In this document: positions 1-7,113 of the stretch, piece after piece
Position numbering within the stretch: the stretch's first letter is position 1
How the letters are laid out: each line of letters opens with the position of its first letter
Assembly (NCBI GenBank): GCA_964574395.1
Contig: CAZNNL010000067.1
Coordinates: 1-8,657 of the forward strand
DNA: 8,657 nt
Direction of reading: 5' to 3'
Source: JAXGQD01 sp964574395
GTDB lineage: Bacteria; Bacillota; Clostridia; Saccharofermentanales; Fastidiosipilaceae
Translations under genes and position numbers: made by a program
Notes under the pieces: model-generated
Told to the model about the DNA's origin: nothing
Seen by the model: the letters and a program-made list of their open reading frames with translations, nothing else
Databases searched by the model: none

Positions 1-1
1 G

Positions 2-181
2 TGGCTTCAGGCCTTAAAGGATTGTTACATTAGCGCTAGTGCTGCAAAACTATGGCGACGCGGACTTTGGCTTGCTAAATACAATTTCATAAACGAAGCT
101 CCTAATTCTGTAGTTATTGGATTATCTCATATGTTTTCGCCAAAAAATCAGCAGAAAAACAGAAATTTAACATCAAATTAA
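2..181 (+). CDS. C-terminal end of an unidentified protein (5' end outside window)
   Basis: An open frame enters from the left edge and runs 59 codons to a TAA at 179-181. It is too short to show a family. The visible tail is rich in Trp, Arg and Lys (for example KLWRRGLWLAKYNF near its middle) and ends in a basic, Asn-rich stretch (KNQQKNRNLTSN). The other two plus-strand frames hit stops within the first 35 bases, and the codons look ordinary, which supports real coding. No terminator hairpin follows before the tRNA promoter about 40 bp downstream. I do not recognise the protein; the function is unknown. That it is a gene end at all is likely but not certain. Confidence 0.55.
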   Translation, partial: WLQALKDCYISASAAKLWRRGLWLAKYNFINEAPNSVVIGLSHMFSPKNQQKNRNLTSN

Positions 182-220
182 TAAAATAAGTAAATAGCTG
201 GAAAAAAATGCTTTAGTCAG

Positions 221-249
221 TTGACTTTAATTTCATTGATATCTATAAT
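221..249 (+). promoter_or_regulatory. Promoter of the tRNA-His-Gln-Lys operon
   Basis: TTGACT (221-226), a spacer of exactly 17 bp, and a perfect TATAAT (244-249) form a near-consensus housekeeping sigma-factor promoter. The expected start point is about 256, some 23 nt ahead of the first tRNA base. A promoter this strong suits stable RNA genes. Confidence 0.88.
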
Positions 250-278
250 TAGCCGGTGCCAGCGTGAGGCAGGTAAAC

Positions 279-356
279 GGTGGAATTAGCTCAGTTGGTT
301 AGAGCGCCAGTTTGTGGCATTGGAGGTCGTGGGTTCGATTCCCATATTCCACCCCA
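279..356 (+). tRNA. tRNA-His (anticodon GTG), with encoded CCA
   Basis: A full cloverleaf can be drawn: acceptor GTGGAAT (280-286) with ATTCCAC (346-352), D-stem GCTC/GAGC, anticodon stem CCAGT/ATTGG around the loop TTGTGGC (anticodon GTG), and T-stem GTGGG/CCCAT with a TTCGATT loop. The extra G at 279 pairs with discriminator C at 353, the G-1:C73 pair that identifies bacterial histidine tRNA. CCA is encoded at 354-356. First gene of a three-tRNA operon. Confidence 0.97.
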
Positions 357-381
357 AATCTGACTCACGCCAGGCGATGAA

Positions 382-456
382 TGGGATGTCGCCAAGCGGT
401 AAGGCACGGGACTTTGACTCCCGCATTCGTAGGTTCAAATCCTGCCATCCCAGCCA
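382..456 (+). tRNA. tRNA-Gln (anticodon TTG), with encoded CCA
   Basis: Acceptor TGGGATG (382-388) pairs with CATCCCA (446-452), followed by discriminator G and encoded CCA (454-456). The anticodon stem CGGGA/TCCCG encloses CTTTGAC, giving anticodon TTG. The U1:A72 first pair and G73 are typical of glutamine tRNAs. It lies 25 bp after tRNA-His and 3 bp before tRNA-Lys, so the three are surely cut from one transcript. Confidence 0.97.
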
Positions 457-459
457 TAT

Positions 460-535
460 GATCCGCTAGCTCAGTTGGTAGAGCACCTGACTTTTAATCA
501 GGGGGTCCGGAGTTCGAGCCTCCGGCGGATCACCA
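460..535 (+). tRNA. tRNA-Lys (anticodon TTT), with encoded CCA
   Basis: Acceptor GATCCGC (460-466) pairs with GCGGATC (525-531), then discriminator A and encoded CCA (533-535). The anticodon stem CCTGA/TCAGG encloses CTTTTAA, giving anticodon TTT. Last gene of the operon; the terminator stem begins 2 nt after the CCA. Confidence 0.97.
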
Positions 536-537
536 GA

Positions 538-572
538 CTAAAGCCCGTAGACGAATTGTCTACGGGCTTTAG
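538..572. terminator. Shared bidirectional terminator between the tRNA operon and dinB
   Basis: A perfect 15-bp inverted repeat, CTAAAGCCCGTAGAC (538-552) and GTCTACGGGCTTTAG (558-572), with the 5-nt loop GAATT. It starts 2 nt after the tRNA-Lys CCA and ends 1 nt before the dinB stop codon on the opposite strand. The U-tract on the plus side is weak (CTTATTCT) and on the minus side weaker still, so termination would rely on the strong stem. Confidence 0.85.
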
Positions 573-573
573 C

Positions 574-1797
574 TTATTCTAAGAACTGATCGTTTAGGCC
601 GCGGCTTACAATTTTGCTACCGTAGTTTTGATTAATCTGGTCTACTAGCGATTGCACTTGTTTAGCCTTTAGCGCTGATTTCTTGGCATCTGTAGCGTTT
701 GCAGTATTGGTTTCTTCATTTGATGCTTGGACAGCCAGATCTTCCAAACTCAGCTGCTGGGGAATGGTATTGCTTTCTAATAAAGAAAGACCAACCCCAA
801 TAGCTCTGATTGGTCTTTCGAAAGAGACTTCGTCATGCAGTAGGACTAGCATTGCTCTGTATAATAGCTCGTATTCGTCAGTAGCATAGGCTAGTGATGC
901 CTGCCTGGTGTAAGATTGAAAATCTGCAGTCTTGTACCAGATTTGGACACTTCTTGAACGAAGGTTTTGCTTCTTTAAGGAATCGACCACCTCTCCCAAT
1001 TGTCTATCTAATATTTTTCGGGCGGCATCTGCATTATCAAGATCACTTGCTAGTGTTTCCATAGATGAAATCGACTTGCGCTGTTCTTTGAAATCAGCAG
1101 GTTTAACTGGGTCTTGATTAAGCCCATTGGCAGCGTCGTGTAACCAGGTGCCGGTTTTGCCAAGCGTTGCTACCAAAACATGGACAGGACAACGTGCAAG
1201 TTCACCGATAGTGTTAACCCCCAGATTATTTAGTTTTTCTCGTGCAATTTTTCCCACAAAAAGAAGCTTCTCGACAGCTAGGGGCCACACCTTTGTTTGA
1301 AGGTCTTCAGGCGCAATTAGAACCAAGCCTTGAGGTTTTTGCATGTCACTTGCCAGTTTCGCAAGCACTTTATCTTTGGCCACACCAACGGATATCGTAA
1401 GCCCTAAGGTATCGTATATTTCTTTCTGTAGATTTTTGGCAAAAAGAAGCGGATCCTCGCATTCCAGCGCTAACCAGCACTCATCTAAACCAAAACTTTC
1501 AACAAAGTGGCAGTGTTGACGATAAATTTCTTGGGCCTTTTTCGAGTAATCGTGATACTTGTCATGTTCTGGAGGCAGTATAGATAAGTTAGGCACCAGG
1601 CGTTTGGCCTCGGCAAGGCTCATGGCTGTTTTTATACCTAAACTTTTGGCTTTTTGGTTTTTAGCTAAAACGACTCCATGACGCTGTTCTGGATCGCCTG
1701 CAACGACAACAGGAAGCTCTAATAAGCTGGGGTGAGACAGTAGGCTTACAGAAGCAAAAAAAGCATCCATATCAACATGAAAGACCCAGAACTCCAT
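574..1797 (-). CDS. dinB: DNA polymerase IV (Y-family translesion polymerase)
   Basis: A 407-residue protein that copies damaged DNA templates without proofreading. The palm starts with HVDMDAFFASV: D9 is the first catalytic metal ligand and F14 sits at the steric-gate position that excludes ribonucleotides. The second catalytic pair is D105-E106 in SFGLDECWL. SVGVAKDKVLAKLASDMQKP (136-155) is the conserved palm motif; a helix-hairpin-helix-like thumb follows (about 178-215), then the little finger (about 240-340). A QLSLEDL stretch (348-354) sits where the sliding-clamp motif QL(S/D)LF is usual, but Glu replaces the aromatic residue. The start at 1797 is chosen because AGGAGGT lies 7 nt upstream and homologous proteins begin near the HVDMD motif; a 30-residue longer reading would overlap hflK and has no such site. 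No clear LexA box was seen in the divergent 65-bp gap. Confidence 0.95.
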   Translation of the reverse strand: MEFWVFHVDMDAFFASVSLLSHPSLLELPVVVAGDPEQRHGVVLAKNQKAKSLGIKTAMSLAEAKRLVPNLSILPPEHDKYHDYSKKAQEIYRQHCHFVESFGLDECWLALECEDPLLFAKNLQKEIYDTLGLTISVGVAKDKVLAKLASDMQKPQGLVLIAPEDLQTKVWPLAVEKLLFVGKIAREKLNNLGVNTIGELARCPVHVLVATLGKTGTWLHDAANGLNQDPVKPADFKEQRKSISSMETLASDLDNADAARKILDRQLGEVVDSLKKQNLRSRSVQIWYKTADFQSYTRQASLAYATDEYELLYRAMLVLLHDEVSFERPIRAIGVGLSLLESNTIPQQLSLEDLAVQASNEETNTANATDAKKSALKAKQVQSLVDQINQNYGSKIVSRGLNDQFLE

Positions 1798-1804
1798 ACT
1801 GCTT

Positions 1805-1811
1805 ACCTCCT
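1805..1811 (-). promoter_or_regulatory. dinB ribosome binding site (decides the start)
   Basis: On the minus strand AGGAGGT lies 7 nt before the ATG at 1797. It rules in this start over the upstream in-frame methionine near 1887, which lies inside the hflK coding region. Confidence 0.88.
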
Positions 1812-1817
1812 CTAATA

Positions 1818-1826
1818 TGATAAAAT
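1818..1826 (+). promoter_or_regulatory. Possible extended -10 promoter of the hflK operon
   Basis: TGATAAAAT fits an extended -10 element (TG, one base, then TAAAAT), placing transcription start near 1833 and leaving a leader of about 30 nt with the hflK ribosome binding site. No convincing -35 hexamer lies upstream, so the call is tentative. Confidence 0.35.
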
Positions 1827-1849
1827 GTAACACAGGGTCGCGGGACCAG

Positions 1850-1855
1850 AAAGGG
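1850..1855 (+). promoter_or_regulatory. hflK ribosome binding site (favours a TTG start)
   Basis: AAAGGG is followed by a 7-nt spacer and TTG at 1863. A GTG at 1857 in the same frame is only 1 nt from this site, too close for it. No other in-frame start exists before the upstream stop at 1821-1823. Confidence 0.65.
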
Positions 1856-1862
1856 TGTGCAC

Positions 1863-2867
1863 TTGAAAATAGTAAAAGATGAAACAAAAGCTAAATTACA
1901 AGCGGTAACAAAATGGGGTAAGCGCTCTTTATGGCTCATTCCATTAATTATTATTGTTGCAATTGCTTTAACAAGTTTTTATACAGTCAATGAGAATGAA
2001 CAAGCTGTTGTAACTACTTTTGGAAAGTATACCAAAACAGCGAATGCAGGTTTGAATTTTAAACTTCCATGGCCGATACAGAATGCGACCGTTTTGCCAG
2101 TAAAAAGAACGCAAAAAATCGAATTAGGATATCGCCAGAGCAGTGATGGAAGCTATGAATCCGTCATGGACGAAAGCCTAATGATTACTGGTGATATGAA
2201 CGTAGTTAGTATCGACTTTTTCGTGGAATGGAAAATATCTGATCCAGTAAAATACTTGTATATTTCTGAAAAACCTGAAGCAGTGCTGAAGAACATGCTT
2301 CAAAGCTCGGTGCGTTCAGTCGTAGGTACGACTAATATTGACGATGCGTTGACAAGTGGTAAGGTGCAGATTCAATTAGACGTAAAAGATTTGTTGACCA
2401 GCAAGCTAGAGAATATAGATATTGGAATCCAGATTCTCGATGTCAAAGTGAATGACTCTGAACCACCAAATGAAGATGTAGCGAAGGCGTTTCGTGATGT
2501 TGAAACGGCGAAGCAAGATAAGCAGACTTCTATCAACGTAGCTCAAGAATATCGCAATAGTCGTATTCCTGCAGCCAATTCAGAGAGTGACAGGATTATT
2601 AGAAGTGCCGAAGCGCTGAAACAATCAAAAATCAACTCTGCAACGGGTGAAAAGAACCGTTTTGAGGCTATGTTCAACGAATATAAGAATTATCCAATAG
2701 TGACGCGTAACCGCATGTATTTAGAAGTTATTGAAAGAGTATTACCTAATGTAAATCTATTCATTGATGATGGAAGTGGTGTAGATAAACTTTTGCCAAT
2801 CGGTAACTGGGATAGCTCCGCGGCAGCTGCAGCTGAGACTGTAGGAAACGCTGGAGGTACAAACTAA
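1863..2867 (+). CDS. hflK: HflK, SPFH/band 7 membrane protein
   Basis: A 334-residue SPFH (band 7) protein. One membrane helix (about 22-41) is followed by the SPFH domain (about 42-210), including the motifs ENEQAVVTTFGKY and DESLMITGDMNVVSIDFFVEWKI (103-125), the second very close to the HflK signature LMLTGDENIVDV. A charged, Ala- and Gln-rich helix (about 205-275) should form a coiled coil, and the protein ends in an Ala/Gly-rich tail. In E. coli HflK and HflC form a large membrane cage around the FtsH protease and modulate its activity; the same role here is inferred from family, since ftsH is not in the window. The stop overlaps the hflC start by one base (TAATG), a sign of translational coupling. 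The start is uncertain between TTG 1863 (preferred) and GTG 1857. Confidence 0.92.
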   Translation: MKIVKDETKAKLQAVTKWGKRSLWLIPLIIIVAIALTSFYTVNENEQAVVTTFGKYTKTANAGLNFKLPWPIQNATVLPVKRTQKIELGYRQSSDGSYESVMDESLMITGDMNVVSIDFFVEWKISDPVKYLYISEKPEAVLKNMLQSSVRSVVGTTNIDDALTSGKVQIQLDVKDLLTSKLENIDIGIQILDVKVNDSEPPNEDVAKAFRDVETAKQDKQTSINVAQEYRNSRIPAANSESDRIIRSAEALKQSKINSATGEKNRFEAMFNEYKNYPIVTRNRMYLEVIERVLPNVNLFIDDGSGVDKLLPIGNWDSSAAAAAETVGNAGGTN

Positions 2868-3820
2868 TGAAAAAGAAATCCATAGCAAGCATTGGCATCG
2901 TAATCGCATTAGTGGCTGTTATTGCACTCTTAAACGCGTTCTATATTGTTCCTGAAGGTGAATATGCTTACTTAACCCAGTTCGGAGCAATCGTAAAGAC
3001 TGATGAAGAGGCAGGCTTAAAATTTAAAATTCCATTTGTTCAAGAAGTGAATCGCTTGACCAAACGCAAAATGGTCTATGACGTGAACACCTCTGAAGTA
3101 TTAACAGCAGATAAGAAGGCTATGGTGGTCGATAGCTACGCAATTTGGGAAATCAATAACGTAACTACTTTTTATAGTAGCGTTGGAAATATCAACGAGA
3201 TGCAAAAACGCATTGACGCGTCCGTCTATTCAGTCATTAAGAACCTCATGGGTTCATTGCAGCAAAGCGATATCATAACGGATGAGGAAAGCTCTAGAGC
3301 TACCTTAAATGAGCAAATAACCCAAATTGTCCGCGCTCAACTAGAGTCAGCCTATGGAGTTAGTATTGCGGCTGTCGAAATTAAGCGTTACGACTTACCC
3401 ACAGATAACCTTCAAGCCGTCTATAATCGCATGATTTCAGAGCGACAACAGATGGCTGCTGCCTTTAAAGCAGATGGGGAGTACGAAGCGGCCATCATCC
3501 GAAACGAGACCGATAAAGAAGTTGAAATCATCATCGGTCAGGCACGTGCCCAAGCCGATAAACTAAACGGTGAAGCTGAAGAACAATACATGCAAATTCT
3601 ACAGTCTATCTACAACGATCCGGATAAGGCCAGCTTTTACATCTTTGTTAGAGAACTAGAAGCGTTGGAAAAATCGCTTAAAGGGGATGACAAAACAATC
3701 GTCCTTGGAGCAGATTCTCCCATTGCTAAAATATTGAGCCAAAGCTCAGCAGGCGCTACAAGTCAAGATATTCCGACACCAGTAGTGACGCCAGAACTTA
3801 CTCCAGTACCTGAAAATTAA
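2867..3820 (+). CDS. hflC: HflC, SPFH/band 7 membrane protein
   Basis: A 317-residue partner of HflK. An N-terminal basic stretch (MKKK) and a membrane helix (about 6-27) anchor it, followed by YIVPEGEYAYLTQFG, the start of the SPFH domain. The long helix contains SERQQMAAAFKADGEYEAAIIR (about 190-211) and a Gln/Ala/Glu-rich continuation, matching the HflC pattern ERxxxAxxxRxEGxxEA. Near the C-terminus the family motif around SFYIFVRELEALEKSL (about 256-271) is preserved. The last 17 residues are Pro/Thr-rich, unlike E. coli HflC, and may be a flexible tail. GGAGGT lies 8 nt before the ATG. It is co-transcribed with hflK and, after a 35-bp gap, with the ATPase gene. Confidence 0.93.
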   Translation: MKKKSIASIGIVIALVAVIALLNAFYIVPEGEYAYLTQFGAIVKTDEEAGLKFKIPFVQEVNRLTKRKMVYDVNTSEVLTADKKAMVVDSYAIWEINNVTTFYSSVGNINEMQKRIDASVYSVIKNLMGSLQQSDIITDEESSRATLNEQITQIVRAQLESAYGVSIAAVEIKRYDLPTDNLQAVYNRMISERQQMAAAFKADGEYEAAIIRNETDKEVEIIIGQARAQADKLNGEAEEQYMQILQSIYNDPDKASFYIFVRELEALEKSLKGDDKTIVLGADSPIAKILSQSSAGATSQDIPTPVVTPELTPVPEN

Positions 3821-3855
3821 CATCTAATAAAATAGTAAAAAGGGGAGAATTTTGT

Positions 3856-5469
3856 ATGAGTCAGAATAAAAAAATTTGGTTCGCAAGTAATGACCATCCT
3901 ATCGAAATGAACCTAAAAATGTTGAACCGCCACGGCATGATTGCCGGTGCAACAGGTACCGGAAAAACAATCACCATTAAGATGCTAGCTGAGGCTCTCA
4001 GTGAAGCAGGCGTACCAGTGTTTTTAGCCGACGTTAAAGGTGATTTAGCATCACTTGCTTTACCTGGTAGTGATAATCCGAATATGATTGAACGCCGTCA
4101 GCGATTTGGTTTAACTGACGATGTTTTTAAGTACCGTGCATTTCCTGTTAATTTTTGGGACTTGTATAAAGAACAAGGTATGGCGCTTCGGACAACTGTC
4201 TCTGAAGTTGGTCCTTTAATGCTTGCACGTATGCTGGGACTAAATGATGTGCAAGAAGGCGTTCTATCTATCATTTTCCGTTATGCTGATGACAATGGTC
4301 TATTACTCTTAGACTTGAAGGATCTGAGAGCCCTGATGAATGTGGTGAGCGAAAATGCCAAAGAACTACAAGTAAAGTATGGAAACATTTCCCCTAGTTC
4401 AATTGGTGCAATTGCACGCAACCTTCTAGTGCTTGAAGATGCAGGCGGAAACTTTTTCTTTGGCGAACCTGCCTTACAATTAACTGACTTTTTGCAAGTT
4501 GCCACGAGTGGCGAAGCTTTTGTTAACATCTTAGACGCAACAAAACTGTTCCTGAAGCCTGCACTGTATTCGAGCTTTATGTTATGGCTATTATCGGAAC
4601 TCTTCGAGGTTTTGCCAGAAGTAGGTGACTTAGATCAGCCCAAGCTCGTGTTCTTCTTTGACGAGGCGCACCTGTTATTTGATGAAATGCCAAAACAACT
4701 TTTACAGAAGATTGAACAAGTCGTCAAACTTATTCGTTCTAAAGGTGTTGGAATCTTTTTTATCACACAAAATCCAGCTGATATCCCAGGTGAAATCCTT
4801 GCACAGCTTGGCAACAAGGTGCAACACGCCTTGCGCGCTTATACGCCTTCAGAACAGCGTGCTATCAAGGCAGCGGCGAATAGCTTCAGAGTGAATCCTG
4901 CATTTAATACAGAGACTGTTCTGACTGAATTAGCAACCGGCGAAGCAATCGTATCTGTGCTTGATGAAAAAGGTATTCCAACCATGGCTGAACGGTGCTT
5001 TATTTTGCCACCCAAATCACAGTTTGGTTCTTTGGATCCCTCTTACCGTGCTCATATTATTAATACTTGTCCATTAAATCAAAAATATGCTGAAGCCTAT
5101 GATCGTGAGTCAGCATATGAGCTCTTGACTTCAGAAATAAACAAAAAAATGGATGCAGAAGCACAGGCACGATACGATGAACAAAGACGTAAAGATGATC
5201 TTGCTGAAAAGAAATTGCAACTTGAACAACAGAAATTAGAGGCCGCAGAGCAACGCGAATACGAACGCAAACTCAAGGCTGAACAAGCAGCAGAAGAAAA
5301 AAGAATACGCGAAGAAACGCGTAAAGCAGAGTTGGAAGAGCGTAAAGCCTACCGTAATAAGCAGAGTTCTGTAGTCACGAAAATCACGAATTCAGCTGTT
5401 ACAACCGTGGGTAGAGAAGTGGGGCGTTCCCTAATTCGTGGAATCTTAGGTTCGTTTAAAGGCAAATGA
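3856..5469 (+). CDS. HerA/YjgR-like P-loop ATPase (DUF853 family)
   Basis: A 537-residue ATPase of the HerA/FtsK superfamily, resembling E. coli YjgR (helicase HerA-like C-terminal, DUF853). Visible motifs: Walker A GATGTGKT (31-38), ADVKGDLASLALPG (58-71), Walker B LVFFFDEAH (264-272, D269 and E270), and FITQNPADIPGEIL (302-315), the sensor region typical of the family. All ATPase residues look intact. Residues about 425-505 are dense in Glu, Lys, Arg and Gln, a probable long coiled coil, and the end VGREVGRSLIRGILGSF resembles the conserved YjgR tail. No signal peptide or membrane helix is evident. HerA proteins translocate DNA, but for this family the substrate is not established, so DNA pumping is only a guess. 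AGGGGAG lies 9 nt before the ATG. The gene follows hflC by 35 bp with no terminator, so a shared transcript is likely and a functional link to HflKC possible. Confidence 0.9.
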   Translation: MSQNKKIWFASNDHPIEMNLKMLNRHGMIAGATGTGKTITIKMLAEALSEAGVPVFLADVKGDLASLALPGSDNPNMIERRQRFGLTDDVFKYRAFPVNFWDLYKEQGMALRTTVSEVGPLMLARMLGLNDVQEGVLSIIFRYADDNGLLLLDLKDLRALMNVVSENAKELQVKYGNISPSSIGAIARNLLVLEDAGGNFFFGEPALQLTDFLQVATSGEAFVNILDATKLFLKPALYSSFMLWLLSELFEVLPEVGDLDQPKLVFFFDEAHLLFDEMPKQLLQKIEQVVKLIRSKGVGIFFITQNPADIPGEILAQLGNKVQHALRAYTPSEQRAIKAAANSFRVNPAFNTETVLTELATGEAIVSVLDEKGIPTMAERCFILPPKSQFGSLDPSYRAHIINTCPLNQKYAEAYDRESAYELLTSEINKKMDAEAQARYDEQRRKDDLAEKKLQLEQQKLEAAEQREYERKLKAEQAAEEKRIREETRKAELEERKAYRNKQSSVVTKITNSAVTTVGREVGRSLIRGILGSFKGK

Positions 5470-5487
5470 TACAGGTATAGAATAAAA

Positions 5488-5522
5488 GTGGGGAAGGACT
5501 TCATTCTGAAGATCTTCCCCAT
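5488..5522. terminator. Bidirectional terminator between the ATPase gene and the convergent CNNM gene
   Basis: GGGGAAG (5490-5496) pairs with CTTCCCC (5514-5520); inside it CTTC/GAAG continues the stem after a G-T and an A-A pair, with loop ATTCT. On the plus strand it is followed by ATATTTTC; on the minus strand by ACTTTTATTC, so both sides carry a T-rich run. It lies 18 bp past the ATPase stop and 66 bp past the CNNM stop. Confidence 0.8.
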
Positions 5523-5588
5523 ATTTTCGTCGATACTATATATTGGTTTTGGTAGCTGAGTCTCGTTGCCAAGTGATTACTAGCAGAA

Positions 5589-7091
5589 TTACTCGGAGTC
5601 TGTTGCTTTTTCGCTTGCATCTTGAGCAAATTCGCTAGAAACTGGCCTTTCGTCTTCGAATAAATCTTCTCTGCTGCTTTCGCTGAGTTTGATGTTTTGG
5701 TCTAAGCCTCGTTCCTTTGTATGGGGTTCATCTATGCGCATTAACACTTTAGCGATACGTTTATCATCCATTTCGAGAACTTTAAACTTATAATTGCGAT
5801 AGTCTATTTCAGGCTGTTCATCTTCATCAGGAATTCGGTCTAGTTGATGCAGAACAAGCCCAGCTATAGTTTCATAATCTGCATCTTCGTCGTTGAAATA
5901 GAAATCGGGGATACCTTTTACCATATCGTCAAGATAGGCCATTCCGTCAATGATGTAGGTGCCGTCTTCGTTCTCCACAAACTCAGGCACTTCGTCGTCA
6001 TACTCATCTTGAATATTACCAACGATTTCTTCTAAAACGTCTTCTAAGGTGACTAAGCCTGCGACGCCTCCATACTCATCAATAACGATTGCCATGGCTT
6101 CATGGGCTAACTGCATTTCTTTGAAGAGGTCGTCAATATTCTTGGTTTCAGGAATGAAAATGGGTTCGCGCATAATTTTTGTTATGTCGAACTCAGAACG
6201 GTCGTATTTTGAAATAAAGTAAAGCAGGTCTTTAACGTTAAGAATGCCAACTATTTGATCGATATTGTCTTCGTAGACTGGCAAACGTGTGTAGCCTTCG
6301 TCTTTACTGACTTCCAATACTTCATCGTAAGTAGCCGTCGTCGGGAGACCGCTAATGTTTTTACGATGAATCATAATTTCAGTAACCGCTTTATCATTGA
6401 ATTCAAAAATATTTTGAATCATCTCGCTTTCGCTTGATTCAATATGACCCGAAGATGAAGATACATCAATCATCATACGGATTTCTTCTTCTGTAACGTT
6501 CTTTTCGTTAGCGTTGGGGTCGATACCAAAAATACGCAACACAAAGTTAGTTGACAAGGTTAAGAAGATTGTAAAAGGGCGAACTGCAAAACCAAAACCA
6601 CGAATGAAGTTAACACCTTGTTTGGCAACCTGTTCAGGATATTTCATTGCAATTTGCTTCGGGACAAGTTCACCTAAGACGAGTGAGAAGTAGGAAAGTA
6701 TCAGTGTAACCACAATGAGCGAAACAGTTCTTAAAAAGGGATACTGTTGCTGTTTGTCTAGTGCAAAATACAACATATCTCCAAACTGAGAACCAGCAAA
6801 AGCAGAAGATAAGAAGCCTGCGAAAGTCACACCAACCTGAATAGTCGCTAAAAAGCGTCCTGGGTTTTCAATGAAGCGCAGGATCTTTTTATACGTTTTG
6901 TCGCCTTGTTCTGCAAGCTTTCTGATTTTATTATCATTGAGCGTTATGATTGCCATTTCAGTAGCAGAGAAAAAGCCATTTACGAAGATAAGGAAAATTA
7001 CAATAATGATACTAATAAGTGCAGAATTCCCTTTTGGTTCTGCAGCAAGAAATAGATTGTGTGACTGGCGTAACCAACTGTCAACGTCCAA
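5589..7091 (-). CDS. CNNM/CorC-type membrane protein with CBS pair (hemolysin C-like, putative Mg2+/divalent-cation exporter)
   Basis: A 500-residue protein of the DUF21-CBS-CorC_HlyC architecture. The membrane domain (about 24-200) has hydrophobic segments near 24-45, 83-102, 122-143 and 163-185, with family signatures VNGFFSATEMAI (37-48) and LGELVPKQIAMKYPE (139-153). Two CBS domains follow (about 235-295 and 305-360, with GYTRLPVYEDN and VIDEYGGVAGLVTLEDVLEEIVG motifs), then the CorC_HlyC domain (about 375-455) and an acidic tail of about 45 residues. Characterised members (bacterial CorC/MpfA, animal CNNM) export Mg2+ or respond to it through the CBS pair; specific substrate here is inferred. 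The old label hemolysin is misleading. The TTG at 7091 is taken as start because GGAGGT lies 9 nt upstream; a TTG at 7121 would place that site inside the gene. The gene is single, with its own promoter and a structured leader. Confidence 0.92.
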   Translation of the reverse strand: MDVDSWLRQSHNLFLAAEPKGNSALISIIIVIFLIFVNGFFSATEMAIITLNDNKIRKLAEQGDKTYKKILRFIENPGRFLATIQVGVTFAGFLSSAFAGSQFGDMLYFALDKQQQYPFLRTVSLIVVTLILSYFSLVLGELVPKQIAMKYPEQVAKQGVNFIRGFGFAVRPFTIFLTLSTNFVLRIFGIDPNANEKNVTEEEIRMMIDVSSSSGHIESSESEMIQNIFEFNDKAVTEIMIHRKNISGLPTTATYDEVLEVSKDEGYTRLPVYEDNIDQIVGILNVKDLLYFISKYDRSEFDITKIMREPIFIPETKNIDDLFKEMQLAHEAMAIVIDEYGGVAGLVTLEDVLEEIVGNIQDEYDDEVPEFVENEDGTYIIDGMAYLDDMVKGIPDFYFNDEDADYETIAGLVLHQLDRIPDEDEQPEIDYRNYKFKVLEMDDKRIAKVLMRIDEPHTKERGLDQNIKLSESSREDLFEDERPVSSEFAQDASEKATDSE

Positions 7092-7100
7092 GAAAATATG

Positions 7101-7106
7101 ACCTCC
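7101..7106 (-). promoter_or_regulatory. Ribosome binding site of the CNNM gene (decides a TTG start)
   Basis: On the minus strand GGAGGT is followed by the 9-nt spacer CATATTTTC and TTG at 7091. It is the only strong site near the 5' end, and no ATG is available in frame here. Confidence 0.8.
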
Positions 7107-7113
7107 ATACACA

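Noticed and set aside
279..572. A phage or island attachment site in the tRNA cluster
   Set aside because: No integrase, no repeat of a tRNA 3' end, and dinB follows directly after the terminator.
1798..1862. A LexA/SOS box controlling dinB
   Set aside because: Neither a CTG-N10-CAG nor a Gram-positive GAAC-N4-GTTC type palindrome is visible in the divergent region.
1798..1887. A 30-residue N-terminal extension of DinB
   Set aside because: It overlaps the hflK coding start, lacks a ribosome binding site, and AGGAGGT precedes the internal ATG at 1797; Y-family polymerases begin near the HVDMD motif.
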